Part shown: positions 23,319 through 32,950 of the stretch, piece by piece | How the letters are laid out: each line of letters begins with the position of its first letter | How positions within the stretch are numbered: position 1 is the stretch's first letter | Assembly: GCF_009876115.1 (NCBI RefSeq) | Contig: NZ_WWSY01000018.1 | Coordinates: 1 to 41,944, forward strand | DNA: 41,944 nucleotides | DNA from: Collinsella aerofaciens | GTDB lineage: Bacteria > Actinomycetota > Coriobacteriia > Coriobacteriales > Coriobacteriaceae | Direction: 5' to 3' | Position numbers and translations under genes: made by a program | The notes under the pieces: model-generated | What the model saw: the letters and a program-made list of their open reading frames with translations, nothing else | Told to the model about the DNA's origin: nothing | The model's database searches: none

Positions 23319-25586
23319 TTAGTCCAGGTGCCAGATCTCGTCGTTGTATTGGGAGATCGTGCGGTCGGACGAGAAGGTGCCTGCGTTGGCGATGTTGATC
23401 AGCGCCTTGCGCATCCAGGCATCCTGGTCCTCGTAGTCGGCCAGCACGCGCTCCTTGGTCTGGATGTACTCTTCAATGTCGAGCAGGGCCATAAACCAGT
23501 CCTTGCCCTTAATGTCGTCGTGCAGGCGCTGCAGGCGCTCGGCGTTGCCGGTCGCCATAAAGGCCGGGTTGGTGATGGAGTCCACCAGCAGCTTGATGCC
23601 GGGCTTGCGGTAGAGCGCGCCGGCGTCATAGGTGCCGTCGGCATAGAGCTGCTCGACCTGCTTGGACGAGGCACCAAAGGTGTAGATGTTCTCGTCGCCG
23701 ACGAGCTCGGCGATCTCGACATTGGCGCCGTCGAGCGTGCACAGGGTTAAAGCGCCGTTGAGCATGAATTTCATGTTGGAGGTGCCGCTCGCCTCCTTGG
23801 AGGCCAGGCTGATCTGCTCGGAGATGTCAGCAGCGGGGATCACGCGCTCGGCAGCGGTGACGTTGTAGTTCTCGATCATGACAACCTGCAGGTAGGGAGC
23901 CACGTCGGGGTCGTTTGCAATCCACTGGGACAGCGTCAGGATCAGGTGAATGATGTCTTGGGCGATGGTGTAGGCAGGGGCCGCCTTGCCGCCAAAGATG
24001 ATGGTGACGGGGTGCTTAGGCTTATTGCCGTTCTTGATGTCGAGATACTTCCAGATGATGTAGAGCGCGAGCATCTGCTGGCGCTTGTACTCGTGGATAC
24101 GCTTGACCTGAACGTCGATGATGGCGTTGGAGGGAATGGTCACGCCCTGCTCGAGCGCCATAAACTCGCGCATGATGGCCTTGGCCTCGGCCTTGGTGGC
24201 GGCCAGGCGCTCAAGAACATCTTTGTCGTCAACGAACTTGGCGAGTTTGCTCAGATCGCCGGTGCTGCGCCAATCGGTGCCGATCACATCGTCGAGCAGG
24301 CTGGCAAGCGCGGGGTTGGCTCCCTGGATCCAGCGGCGGAAGGTGATGCCGTTGGTCTTGTTGGAGAACTTCTCGGGATAGATCTCGTAGAACGGGTGAA
24401 GCTCGGTGTCCTCCAGGATCTTGGTGTGCAGCGCAGCGACGCCGTTGATGGAGAAGCCAAAGTGGATGTCCATGTGGGCCATGTGTACGGTGTCGTATTC
24501 GTCGATGATGGCGACGCGTGGGTCGTCGTGCTCGGCCTTGGCGATCTCATCGAGCTTGACGATAATATCGGCGATGGCAGGGGAGACCTTCTGCAGGCTG
24601 GTGAGCGGCCACTTCTCGAGCGCCTCGGCAAGGATCGTGTGGTTGGTGTAGGCGACCATGGAGCGTACGATGGTCACGGCCTCGTCAAACTCAATGTCGT
24701 GCTCGGTGGTGAGCAGGCGGATGAGCTCGGGAATGACCATGGTGGGGTGCGTGTCGTTGATCTGGACCACGGCGTAGTCGGCCAGATCGTGCAGGTTGCT
24801 GCCGCGCTCGACGGCCTCGTCGATGAGGAGCTGGGCGGCATTGCTCACCATGAAGTATTCCTGGTAGATGCGAAGCAGGCGGCCCTGCTCGTCGGAATCA
24901 TCCGGATAGAGGAACAAGGTGAGGTTCTTGGCGATTTCGGTCTTGTCGAAGTCGATGGAGCTGCCGGGGACCAGGCCGTCGTCGACACTTGCCAGGTCGA
25001 ACAGGCGCAGGCGGTTTTTGGTGGGCTGGCCGTAACCGGGCACATCGATGTTGACGAGCTTGGAGGTAACGGCAAAGTCGCCGAACTCAACAGTGTAGGA
25101 GCGGTCGTCATCGATCAGGATGTCCTGCTCGCCGAGCCACTCGTCGGGGACGGCCTTCTGCTGGTTGCCGACAAAGCGCTGGCGGAACAGGCCGTAATGG
25201 TAGTTGAGGCCCACGCCGTCGCCGGTAAGGCCCAGCGTGGCGATGGAATCCAAGAAGCATGCGGCCAGACGGCCCAGGCCGCCGTTGCCGAGCGAAGGCT
25301 CGACCTCAAACTCCTCGATCTTGTTGAGGTCGTGGCCTGCGGCGACGAGCTGGTCCTTAACCTCGTCATAGATGCCGAGGTCGATCATATTGTTGATGAG
25401 CAGCTTGCCGATCAAAAATTCGGCAGAGATGTAGTAGAGCTTTTTCTTGCCGTTGTTGAGCGGACAGGCGGCAGAGCGCTCCTGCACGAGCTTGACCAGC
25501 AGCTTATAAATACGACGGTCATCGAGTTGCTCGAGCGAAGTTCCAAAGGACTGCTCGGCGAGTTCCATGAGGTTAATTTGGGGCAT
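23319..25586 (-). CDS. glgP: Glycogen/maltodextrin phosphorylase
   Basis: This enzyme cleaves alpha-1,4-glucan chains with phosphate to give glucose 1-phosphate. The 755-residue protein is full length. It shows EPSLGNGGLGRLAACFLDS near residue 85, INDTHPTMVIPEL in the middle, VKRIHEYKRQ near 520, and the PLP-lysine region EASGTSNMKFMLNG near 620. The ATG at 25586 follows AGGAG at a good distance; a start nine codons earlier lacks one. It lies downstream of malQ on the same strand. With malQ it degrades imported or stored glucans. Confidence 0.95.
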   Translation of the reverse strand: MPQINLMELAEQSFGTSLEQLDDRRIYKLLVKLVQERSAACPLNNGKKKLYYISAEFLIGKLLINNMIDLGIYDEVKDQLVAAGHDLNKIEEFEVEPSLGNGGLGRLAACFLDSIATLGLTGDGVGLNYHYGLFRQRFVGNQQKAVPDEWLGEQDILIDDDRSYTVEFGDFAVTSKLVNIDVPGYGQPTKNRLRLFDLASVDDGLVPGSSIDFDKTEIAKNLTLFLYPDDSDEQGRLLRIYQEYFMVSNAAQLLIDEAVERGSNLHDLADYAVVQINDTHPTMVIPELIRLLTTEHDIEFDEAVTIVRSMVAYTNHTILAEALEKWPLTSLQKVSPAIADIIVKLDEIAKAEHDDPRVAIIDEYDTVHMAHMDIHFGFSINGVAALHTKILEDTELHPFYEIYPEKFSNKTNGITFRRWIQGANPALASLLDDVIGTDWRSTGDLSKLAKFVDDKDVLERLAATKAEAKAIMREFMALEQGVTIPSNAIIDVQVKRIHEYKRQQMLALYIIWKYLDIKNGNKPKHPVTIIFGGKAAPAYTIAQDIIHLILTLSQWIANDPDVAPYLQVVMIENYNVTAAERVIPAADISEQISLASKEASGTSNMKFMLNGALTLCTLDGANVEIAELVGDENIYTFGASSKQVEQLYADGTYDAGALYRKPGIKLLVDSITNPAFMATGNAERLQRLHDDIKGKDWFMALLDIEEYIQTKERVLADYEDQDAWMRKALINIANAGTFSSDRTISQYNDEIWHLD

Positions 25587-25632
25587 GTTTTCTCCTGTGA
25601 TGGGTTGTTTCATGTCTGCAATTCATAAGAAG

Positions 25633-25666
25633 CCCGCGCGAGGGATTGGAAGTGGCCTCGCGCGGG
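25633..25666. other. Hairpin between malQ and glgP
   Basis: CCCGCGCGAGG (25633-25643) pairs perfectly with CCTCGCGCGGG (25656-25666). On the - strand it is followed by CTTCTTAT, a poor T tract, so it may cause partial termination or stabilise one transcript end. Confidence 0.6.
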
Positions 25667-25714
25667 GAAAACGGACGCGTCCGCACGGTGGGGTAGAGTC
25701 GGGCGCGGTGGCTC

Positions 25715-27220
25715 CTATTGGGGAAGCTCAATTTCGGCTTCCGACGGGATGCGGAAGTAGGTTTCGGTCCAGCCGGTGAGCTTGTGCTCGAGCTCGCGGG
25801 TGATGGCGCCATCGAGCATGCGCCAAGTCCAGTTGCCGCCCAGGGTGGCGGGGGTGTTGATGCGTGCCTCGTTGCCCAGATTGAGCAGGTCTTGCATGGT
25901 GTAGATGCAGGTATCGCTCACGCTGGCGGCGATGGTGCGGTTGAGTGCATCGGCCATGGGTTCGCCGGCCTGCTGGTGGGTGTACAGGGCCGCCTGCTCG
26001 CGCTGACGCGGGGTGGCCGTTCCCTCAAACCAACCGCGCGCCGTCTCGTTGTCGTGGGTGCCCACATAGGCGACGGTGTTGGCGATGTAATTATGCGGCA
26101 GGTAGTACGAGTTGGTGCCCTCAAAGGCGAACTGCAAGATCTTCATGCCGGGGAAGCCCGAGTTGTCGCGCATGTCGATGACGCCGGGGGTTAGGAAGCC
26201 CAGGTCTTCGGCGATGATGGGCAGCGTGCCGAGCTTTTCCTCGAGCGTCTTGAAGAACTTGAGGCCGGGGCCCTGCGTCCACGAACCGTAGGACGAATCG
26301 GGTGAGGAGAACGGCACTTCCCAATAGGCCTCGAAGCCGCGGAAGTGATCCAGGCGGATGACATCGTACATGTCGAGGGCGGCGCGGATGCGGCCCTCCC
26401 ACCAGGAGAAACCGTCGGCCTCCATGGCGTCCCAGTCATAGATGGGATTGCCCCAGTACTGGCCGGTGGCAGAGAACTGATCGGGCGGCGTGCCAGCGAC
26501 ACTCACAGGATTACCGGCGGCGTCGATCTTAAAGAGCTCGGGCGTAGCCCACATCTCGACGGAGTCGCGCGAGACATAGATGGGCAGGTCGCCGATGATA
26601 AGGATGTCGCGCTCGTTGGCATAGGCCTTGAGGCGGCTCCACTGGCGATCGAAGAAGTACTGCGTCATCTGGTGATACAGCATGCGCTCGGGATGGTCGG
26701 CGCAAACCTTGCTGCTGGCGCCGCCGCGGCAGCGAAGCTCCTCGTGCCACTCCCAAAACGCCCTAAGGCCGCACTCCTCCTTAACGGTCATAAACTCGCA
26801 GTAGGGGATGAGCCAGTCCTCGTTGGCCTGGATAAAGTCATCAAAGTCTGCAGGCTTGTTAGTCGCAAAGCGCTGGGCGGCACGGTCGAGAATCTGACGG
26901 CGACCGCCAAAGATAGCGCCGTAGTCGACGTTGGTGGGGTCAGACCCCAGATACACGCCGTCGATATCGCGCTGCTCTAGATAGCCAGCTTCGATAAGCT
27001 CGGCAAAGTCGATAAAGTTGGGGTTGCCTGCGCGGGCCGAGAACGACTGATAGGGCGAATCGCCATAGCTCGTCGTCGTGAGGGGCAGAATCTGCCAGTA
27101 ATGTTGTTTGCACGATACGAGGAAATCGACAAAGTCGTAGGCGTTCCGGCCAAAGCCGCCGATGCCGTAAGGCCCGGGCAATGACGAAACGGGCATCAGA
27201 ACACCGCTTGCACGCTCCAT
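25715..27220 (-). CDS. malQ: 4-alpha-glucanotransferase (amylomaltase, GH77)
   Basis: MalQ transfers glucan segments between maltodextrins and frees glucose, which prepares chains for GlgP. The 501-residue protein has the GH77 signatures: YGDSPYQSFSARAGNP near residue 45, IRLDHFRGFEAYWEVP with the catalytic Asp near 285, the acid Glu in IIAEDLGFLTPG near 330, and GTHDNETARGW near 385. The ATG at 27220, opening MERASGVLMPVSSLPG, starts at the usual family N-terminus. The ORF is open 24 codons further upstream but lacks family similarity there. A TreR-like operator lies upstream. Confidence 0.93.
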   Translation of the reverse strand: MERASGVLMPVSSLPGPYGIGGFGRNAYDFVDFLVSCKQHYWQILPLTTTSYGDSPYQSFSARAGNPNFIDFAELIEAGYLEQRDIDGVYLGSDPTNVDYGAIFGGRRQILDRAAQRFATNKPADFDDFIQANEDWLIPYCEFMTVKEECGLRAFWEWHEELRCRGGASSKVCADHPERMLYHQMTQYFFDRQWSRLKAYANERDILIIGDLPIYVSRDSVEMWATPELFKIDAAGNPVSVAGTPPDQFSATGQYWGNPIYDWDAMEADGFSWWEGRIRAALDMYDVIRLDHFRGFEAYWEVPFSSPDSSYGSWTQGPGLKFFKTLEEKLGTLPIIAEDLGFLTPGVIDMRDNSGFPGMKILQFAFEGTNSYYLPHNYIANTVAYVGTHDNETARGWFEGTATPRQREQAALYTHQQAGEPMADALNRTIAASVSDTCIYTMQDLLNLGNEARINTPATLGGNWTWRMLDGAITRELEHKLTGWTETYFRIPSEAEIELPQ

Positions 27221-27305
27221 GGATGCACTCACCGTCCTTTTGAATAAGGGGCTGCGCCGTAGATGGATAGACGGCTCGTCCCGAGTTTCCATTTCTATTG
27301 TCCCT

Positions 27306-27330
27306 ATTGTAGAACATGTTGTTTAAACAT
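27306..27330 (-). promoter_or_regulatory. malQ promoter with TreR-like operator
   Basis: On the - strand TACAAT (27306-27311) is a possible -10. The 12-mer TTGTTTAAACAT (27319-27330, 11 of 12 matching TTGTTTAAACAA) lies just upstream of it, inside a wider repeat ACATG-N9-CATGT. No clear -35 is seen. The rest of 27331-27498 shows no other signal. Confidence 0.5.
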
Positions 27331-27498
27331 GTATATAGAGAATGAAAAAGTTGCCGAATTTCGGTGAATGGTAGTGCGCCATAAAGACGATATGAGCAGA
27401 ACAATGTGAGCCCCTGCTTCGTATCGTCTTTTGATTCGTGGGCCAAGGCTGACAATGGTCGTCGTCATTAAAATCCGGCAGCCAGCCAGGTTGCCACA

Positions 27499-28240
27499 AT
27501 GCGAGACTGGCTCACAATGCCACATGTTGCCTCTATTGGCCTTGAGGTGCACGCCCGCAGCATCAAAGGATGCGCCTTCAATCCGTTCACGGGCGAGATC
27601 GGCGGGAAGCCCCTTCTCCTACGACCCCGCCTCCGTCGCCGACTCGATCCTTTCTATCGAGTCGCCCGGGGCAGTCTACGAGTCCGGCGTCACCGGCTTT
27701 CCCTTCTGCAGGGAGCCGCGCTGCCTCGGCGTGGACTGCGTCATCGGCGCGGTCTCCAAGATGCAGAGGCCCGCGGCCGACAAGCGACGCAAGACCGACA
27801 AGCGCGACGCCGAGTTTTCGGCCAAGCAGCTCGCACTGCACGAAATCGTCGAGGTCCACGTCCCCGACTGCGAGTGCGAGGGCGCCAGGGACCTCTCCCA
27901 GGCCCCCGCCGATGCCCGGGAGAGGTTACCGTGTTACCGTCAAGCAGCGCCTCTCCAAGTACCTGCCCAGGAATGGGCAGTGCCACCCCGGCGGAGACGA
28001 CCAGAGAAGGAGGCTCGGGACGTGGACCAGGGCGCACTGGGCCTGGATCGAAGCCGCGGAGATGGCCGACCCCACGGCCCAGCAGACCCTCGACTGCTAT
28101 AAGGAGCGCGTCAAGCGGGCGGTAGACGAGAAGAAGGACCTGGAATCCAAGGTGGAGTCCCAGTCGGAACAGCCCCGATGGAAGCCGACGATGGACGTGC
28201 TCAGCTGCATGAAGGGCATCGACGTCGTCATCTCCGCTGT
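27499..28240 (+). pseudogene. IS110-family transposase remnant (two frameshifts, truncated)
   Basis: The reading passes through three frames: VASIGLEVHARSIKGCAF (from 27520 or so), then DPASVADS... VYESGVTGFPFCRE ... KMQRPAADKRRKTDKRDAEF (from about 27610), then VKQRLSKYLPRNGQ ... WTRAHWAWIE (from about 27930). Together they match the N-terminal DEDD-type half of IS110 transposases. The C-terminal domain with its serine is missing. The gene is dead and marks the left edge of the accessory island. Confidence 0.85.
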
Positions 28241-28611
28241 TAGTGTTAGTGTATTTTTCACCGTTCAGTTTAATGCTACCACTGACAGTTGAAACGCCTG
28301 TGGAAGGGATAGCCTTGTTGGACGGGGACTATTCGTGATAGTATCGCGCCGCAACATCGAGGCGCGAATCGCCCATGTGGTGGCAGTGCGAGTTTCGTGA
28401 GGTGTGGTGTGGACGGGACGCAGCGTTTTATGGGTCTGGCCGGTCCGACTGGTGTGCAGTTCTGTCGGGCCGGCCGAGATTGGTGAAGAGATCGCGTTGT
28501 TGAATGAGCGAATTTTACAAGCAGCTCTTCAAGGCGCTCTGGGCGTTGGCTAGGGCTGCGCAGTCAATCGCATGCAGCGATAGGCGAGGTGATTGCTCGA
28601 TGGGTTGGCGA
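28241..28611. other. Gene-free stretch with hairpins next to IS remnant
   Basis: I see no supported gene. An imperfect inverted repeat (CTGTTAGTGTTAG near 28237 and CTACCACTGACAG near 28276) may be an IS end. TCGCGCC/GGCGCGA forms a hairpin near 28344-28368. GGCCGGTCCGAC/GTCGGGCCGGCC forms another at about 28439-28476, which could end the - strand peptide transcript. Confidence 0.4.
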
Positions 28612-28794
28612 CTAGTTTTGTGCCGTACTTGCCTCGGTGCCGTCGTTATCTGCCGAGTACCAGAATGCGTAGGCCGCAACGACGGCATCGTAGACGGCTG
28701 CAACTACGTTATCCACGACGGCTGCGAAGTTGACTACAACGGGAATGGGGCCGGTTTTGGAATCCATCTTCTCTACTTCTGGGGTCTCGTACAT
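28612..28794 (-). CDS. Putative RiPP precursor, Ala/Val-rich 60-residue peptide
   Basis: The peptide begins MYETPEVEKMDSK, a charged leader-like start, and continues with a hydrophobic Ala/Val-rich stretch with Asn, Asp and aromatic residues (VVVNFAAVVDNVVAAVYD, then AFWYSADNDG). AAGGAGATG precedes the ATG. It follows the radical SAM remnant by 12 bases on the same strand, so the two form an operon. That suggests it is the substrate of the now truncated radical SAM enzyme. No similarity to a named peptide is claimed. Confidence 0.55.
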   Translation of the reverse strand: MYETPEVEKMDSKTGPIPVVVNFAAVVDNVVAAVYDAVVAAYAFWYSADNDGTEASTAQN

Positions 28795-28806
28795 GGGAAC
28801 ATCTCC

Positions 28807-29637
28807 TTAGAGTTGGGACAGGACGCTCAGGTCGCCTAGATCGTCATCGATTAGGTCGATATAGAGGTCGCCGTCCATATTGATGTCTGCAATCAACGAT
28901 GAGATCTCTTCCATCTCGTCAATCGAGTGCATGCGATTGGCCAACGCGGTAATAACGGGTTTATCCCAAACGGTTGCCATTCCGGCATCGTAGTATTCCT
29001 GAAGACTGTGTTTGCGAACGTTTCCAATGATGAGAGGTATATAGGGGGATACGACGATATCGCCATTGGCGTGGATGGCCACTTGGTCAAATTGCATCTG
29101 CAGCTGGGGGAATCTGACCAAGTGGTCGATGGGGTCGCCCCACTCAAACATGAAGTAGCCTCGATAGCCTGGATCGTATCGAAGGTCGTTGATCGTGTTG
29201 ACCAACCGACGGTATTGATTATTTGAAGGGCGAATTGTGCGGTTTTTTCGGGCTCTGCCGAGGAGCATAAGTGGCTGACTCGAAGGTCAATTCGGTCGGT
29301 CCTGCTCGACGATTTCAGCTTGTCCCGGAGCATCGTGCAAACTGGTTTGAAATCGTCGACATTAAATGATGTTGGACAAAAGGCAATCGAAAGGTGCAGC
29401 GAAGTTTCGTTCAGCGTGATATCGATGGCGTCTAGTACCCGGTCGTATAGCCCCGGGAACCCCCGCATATGTTCATGAGAATCACGTAGGCCATCGAGGC
29501 TAAACTGTATGCCGTTTAAACCGGTATGTTCGAGCTCATGCAAAGTAATTGAGCTTGCGAGCAGTCCGTTTGACACGAGGTTGCATTTGACGCCAGATGC
29601 GCTGAGCCGCCGCAAGGATTCGATGACAAGGAATGGA
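28807..29637 (-). pseudogene. Radical SAM peptide maturase, 5'-truncated and frameshifted
   Basis: The - strand reads SPFLVIESLRRLSASGVKC, then GIQFSLDGLRDSHEHMRG and IDLRVSHL. It shifts frame near 29270 and continues LLGRARKNRTIRPSN ... FEWGDP ... VAIHANGDIVVSPYIPLIIGN, ending at 28807. This matches the middle and C-terminal part of radical SAM/SPASM enzymes. The N-terminal third with the CxxxCxxC iron-sulfur motif is absent: homology stops near 29637, where a + strand gene begins. The gene cannot make an active enzyme as it stands. Confidence 0.75.
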
Positions 29638-29651
29638 CTGGAGTGATGGCG

Positions 29652-30005
29652 ATGTCGGACGTTGTGGTTCCAATGGTGGGGTCATGCCTGCTGCTGGTGT
29701 TCGGAATAATGATATATCGAGGCAAGCTCACGGGATTGCTTGCCGGAATGTCATTGCTATCGGGAGAGCGTTTAGAGGAGGCAAAGCGGACGGCCGAGTC
29801 TCTAGGCGCAAACCGAGTGGTGGGGGCGTCTGTAGTTTTCTCCGCAATATGCCTTTTTCTCTCGTCCCTTTTTCCGGACAAAAGGGCTATTCTCGGCCTG
29901 ATGGTGGCTGCCGTTATAATCGCCGCGCTTGCCTATGCAAATAGGGGGCCTATTCGTATGTATATAAAGGTGAAATGGAATCCTGGGCACCGCAGCCCGA
30001 GATAG
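29652..30005 (+). CDS. Small membrane protein (DUF3784-like)
   Basis: This 117-residue protein has an N-terminal hydrophobic helix (VPMVGSCLLLVFGIMIY), a short loop with LTGLLAGMSLLSGE, then two more hydrophobic stretches (about residues 55-73 and 80-95) and a basic tail. The layout recalls DUF3784 proteins, common near RiPP and ABC loci in Firmicutes, but the match is loose. ATG 29652 has GGAG eight bases before it; nearby GTG 29643 and ATG 29646 are alternatives. It starts at the truncation point of the radical SAM remnant. Confidence 0.5.
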   Translation: MSDVVVPMVGSCLLLVFGIMIYRGKLTGLLAGMSLLSGERLEEAKRTAESLGANRVVGASVVFSAICLFLSSLFPDKRAILGLMVAAVIIAALAYANRGPIRMYIKVKWNPGHRSPR

Positions 30006-30101
30006 TGTCTTGAGCAAGGATTAACAACAAGGGATATATGGGAGCGATTAAGCGGCGAACATATTCAGTTTTGGATAAAAGGCCGCTTGATGGGAGCTGG
30101 C

Positions 30102-31705
30102 ATGTTTAAGAAGACGGTTCACGAGTTGTTTCGGCGTAAAGGGTCACGGCTTTTCGTGATTCTCATGCTGGTTAATTTCGCTCTCTCGTGCATCATGCCC
30201 GCCTTAAACGGTGGGTTTGTAGACTTTCTCGTGACGAATAGGGACCCATCTCGCGTCGTATGGTTTGCGGCCTTTGTTGCGGGCATAGGGATATCGGCCT
30301 CCTTCATGTCGCATGCGATGGGCGTGAACGTATCGCGCGTCATCTTGGAGATGACGACGAGACTGATGGGGACCACGTGTGAGTCGTTTGAACGGGGGCC
30401 CCTGGAAAAGGGGGAGCAGGCGGATCCATCCTATACAACGCAGAGGGTGTATGCGGATTCGAATGCGGTGTCATCGTTTGTCGTGAACAACTTCCTGACG
30501 ATCGGGCTTAACGTCGTTCTGGTTGTGTTGATATGCATCATCCTGTTTTCGATCAATCCGGTGTTCCTGGTGTTAAGTGCATGTTCGCTTGTTGCGTACT
30601 TCATTTTATTCAGGGCGTTGAAAAAGCCGCTGTACAACAGCTCGCTTGCGAACAAGGAGGGGTTGAGCAAGCTTTTCGCGTCCGTGAGCGGCGAGCTGTC
30701 GCAGTTGTTTGACATTAAGTGCGATGGCGCATATGACCAGAGCGCTCGGACGCTCAAAGGGGTATTCGAGGGGTACTACCCGATTTACATGAAAGCAAGT
30801 AGGGTCTCGAATCTGGCCACCTCGAGCGACGGCCTGATCTCATCTGTGTTCCGGGGAGCGTTGCTTGTGATCTCCGGAATGGAAATATTAAGCGGAAGAA
30901 TGAGCATTGGCGAGTTCACAATGGTGAACTCGTATTACTCGATGGCGTTCGGATGCTTCAAATATTATTTGAATTATTTCAAATCGTATCAGGACGCAAG
31001 GGCCTCGTTCGACCGATTGGGGGCTCTGACGGAGGACGCCGAGGACCGCGGCACCCTCACGGTTGGGCACGTGGAGAGCATATCGTTGTCCAACATCGCG
31101 TACCGATACGCGGGAAAGCCCTACTTGTACCGCGATCTCTCCGTGGACGTCGAGAGGGGGAAACCTATGCCATTACCGGGCCGAACGGATGCGGCAAAAG
31201 CACGTTTCTGAAGGTGCTTCTTGGACTATATTCTGCTGGGGGACATCGGGCTTTGGGGTCGGTGCCATATGAAGAGCTCGATATGGAGACGATCCGACAT
31301 GACCTGTTTGCGGTGTGCCCGCAAAAGCTCTTTATTCCGAATGAAACGGTGGAACACTATCTTGAGAGGGCATCGATTCGGGGAACGGGCGAGCATCTCT
31401 GCGAGCTTGTGCCGAGTTTCTGCCGAACCGTCGAATCGTTAAAAGGTAAGAATTGTAGGGACCTTTCTGGTGGAGAGTATCGGAAGCTAAGGATAATCTC
31501 AGCACTTTGCAGGCAACCGGAAGTGCTTGTGTTTGACGAGCCGACGAATGATTTAGACGAAGAAAGCCGTCGGGAGTTCACGGAGTATGTCTCTCGAAAC
31601 CCCTTTAATCAGCTAATTCTTGTTGTAAGCCACGATCAGGATTTGATTTTGGCATGCGATAAGAAACTGGATTTGAATTTCGACTCGAAAGATGGGCAAT
31701 GCTGA
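30102..31705 (+). pseudogene. ABC exporter (TMD-NBD) with a frameshift
   Basis: The first part (to about 31155) encodes about six membrane helices, and the second part encodes an ATPase with GPNGCGKST, LSGGEYRKLRIISALCRQP, VLVFDEPTNDLD and a switch His in VVSHDQD. The two lie in different frames. They join if the run of five G at 31156-31160 had six, giving VERGETYAITGPNGCGKS. So this is a half-exporter (about 534 residues) with a one-base deletion. No C39 peptidase domain is present. It may have served the decayed peptide locus. Confidence 0.85.
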
Positions 31706-31825
31706 TGAGAAACGCTTGGAGTTCGGGATTGCGCGGCGTGAAGCGACCCTCTTCTTATCGAGTTCGTTACAATGTAGGAAAAACAGTAAGTAAGAAGACC
31801 TCTGATTGCTTTAGGAGGAGCTGTG

Positions 31826-32362
31826 GTGAATAGCGCCCAGAAGATCGATAAGTCCATCCAGAAGATGATGACTCTCGGAAGAAGGCTTGGGATTCTGTTT
31901 ACGGCGCTGTTTATAGCGGTGTGTTGCTGTTCGGTGGTGGTGGTTATTTCCATTGGGCTTATGGCTGCTCAAGGAAACCTATATGATCCATCAAAGACGG
32001 TTTCCGTAGTGGTTCCTTTGATGTATCTTCTGATTTCCGGAGGGGCCACATGGACCCTGCGGGGAATCAGCATGGACATGGCTCATGGCGAATCGCCCTT
32101 TACCCTTTCGCATGCTCGAAGAATCTCGATTATCGGGTGGCTGTTTGTTGCAGCAGCAATAGGTGACCTCTTGTTTTCTCCGGGGTTTCTTTCGATAGTG
32201 ATTGGCCCCTTCGACTTGCTGGGGAACGCCTATTCGATGTTTGAAAACCTGGCCCTGCCCATAGATATTGGTGCTGTGCTGGGGGCCGTTTGCTGCTTCT
32301 CGATTTCTGCGATATGGCGCTACGGAGCTCTGCTTCAAGACCAGACCGAGGATTTGGTGTGA
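31826..32362 (+). CDS. DUF2975-type membrane protein
   Basis: This 178-residue protein has four hydrophobic segments, at about residues 20-45, 60-78, 100-125 and 140-160. The arrangement, together with the following small HTH gene, is the usual DUF2975/YozG-like pair found in many Firmicutes and Actinomycetota. The GTG at 31826 is chosen because AGGAGG lies seven bases upstream; a GTG at 31823 is also possible. TACAAT at 31768-31773 may be the -10. Function is unknown; the pair may act as a membrane sensor and regulator. Confidence 0.7.
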   Translation: MNSAQKIDKSIQKMMTLGRRLGILFTALFIAVCCCSVVVVISIGLMAAQGNLYDPSKTVSVVVPLMYLLISGGATWTLRGISMDMAHGESPFTLSHARRISIIGWLFVAAAIGDLLFSPGFLSIVIGPFDLLGNAYSMFENLALPIDIGAVLGAVCCFSISAIWRYGALLQDQTEDLV

Positions 32363-32370
32363 GGGGCGGC

Positions 32371-32700
32371 ATGGACTATCTGATTATTGAGCTTGAAAGC
32401 TTATTGCTTCGACGCGGAAAGACGAGTACGGATATCATTCGGGCGACCGGGCACACACCGGCAAGTATCTCAAAAATACGAAATGGCAAGGTGAAGGCAA
32501 TTAGGTTAAAGACATTGCTGGATATTTGCGTAGAGCTTGATTGCCAGCCTGGCGATCTTATTAAGCGCGTCAACGAAAGAGAACTTGAGGAACTGGCGAC
32601 GCGGCGCGCCCGCAACGCGCTGAGCAGGGCGACCGCGACGGGTGATGACCCGGTCCTGGAGTCAGATCATGTTTACGTGGTCGATCTTAGAGACGACTGA
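32371..32700 (+). CDS. Small HTH (Cro/CI-type) regulator paired with DUF2975 protein
   Basis: This 109-residue protein has a helix-turn-helix in residues about 1-68 (SLLLRRGKTSTDIIRATGH, then SISKIRNGKVKAIRLKTL and LDCQPGDLI), matching the compact YozG-type XRE repressors. A charged tail of about 40 residues follows. GAGGGGCGGC precedes the ATG, eight bases after the membrane gene stop. It may control the adjacent peptide operon, but the sequence does not show this. Confidence 0.8.
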   Translation: MDYLIIELESLLLRRGKTSTDIIRATGHTPASISKIRNGKVKAIRLKTLLDICVELDCQPGDLIKRVNERELEELATRRARNALSRATATGDDPVLESDHVYVVDLRDD

Positions 32701-32731
32701 GGCTGGAGAATAAAAAAGTATTGAGCAGGTG

Positions 32732-32770
32732 CAGCCCGTGAAAACAACGGTTTTCACGGGCTGTTCATTC
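32732..32770 (+). terminator. Terminator of the DUF2975/HTH pair
   Basis: CAGCCCGTGAAAAC (32732-32745) pairs perfectly with GTTTTCACGGGCTG (32750-32763), followed by TTCATT. Confidence 0.8.
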
Positions 32771-32866
32771 AACGTCCTGCAGTGGCCTGTATTTCTCGCC
32801 GCGTCACTGGGGAACGAGAGAGTCATTTCCTGTGCTGGATGCAGGGGGGTGCTTACCTTGTGTAAT

Positions 32867-32912
32867 ATATAAATAAGCTTATATTGAAATATGATACATA
32901 TCGAATTAGAAT
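32867..32912 (+). promoter_or_regulatory. Promoter of the five-cysteine peptide operon
   Basis: TTGAAA (32884-32889) and TAGAAT (32907-32912) are 17 bases apart, a near-consensus promoter in an AT-rich stretch. Just upstream and touching the -35, ATATAA (32867-32872) and TTATAT (32879-32884) form an inverted repeat that could be an operator. Confidence 0.7.
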
Positions 32913-32950
32913 AACATTATCAATTCGGTATGCAAGGAAAGGAGGGAGAG

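Noticed and set aside
23946..25628. 560-codon + strand open frame opposite glgP
   Set aside because: It is rich in Val/Leu/Gly/Asp without domain motifs and is fully explained by antisense codon bias; glgP has all catalytic motifs.
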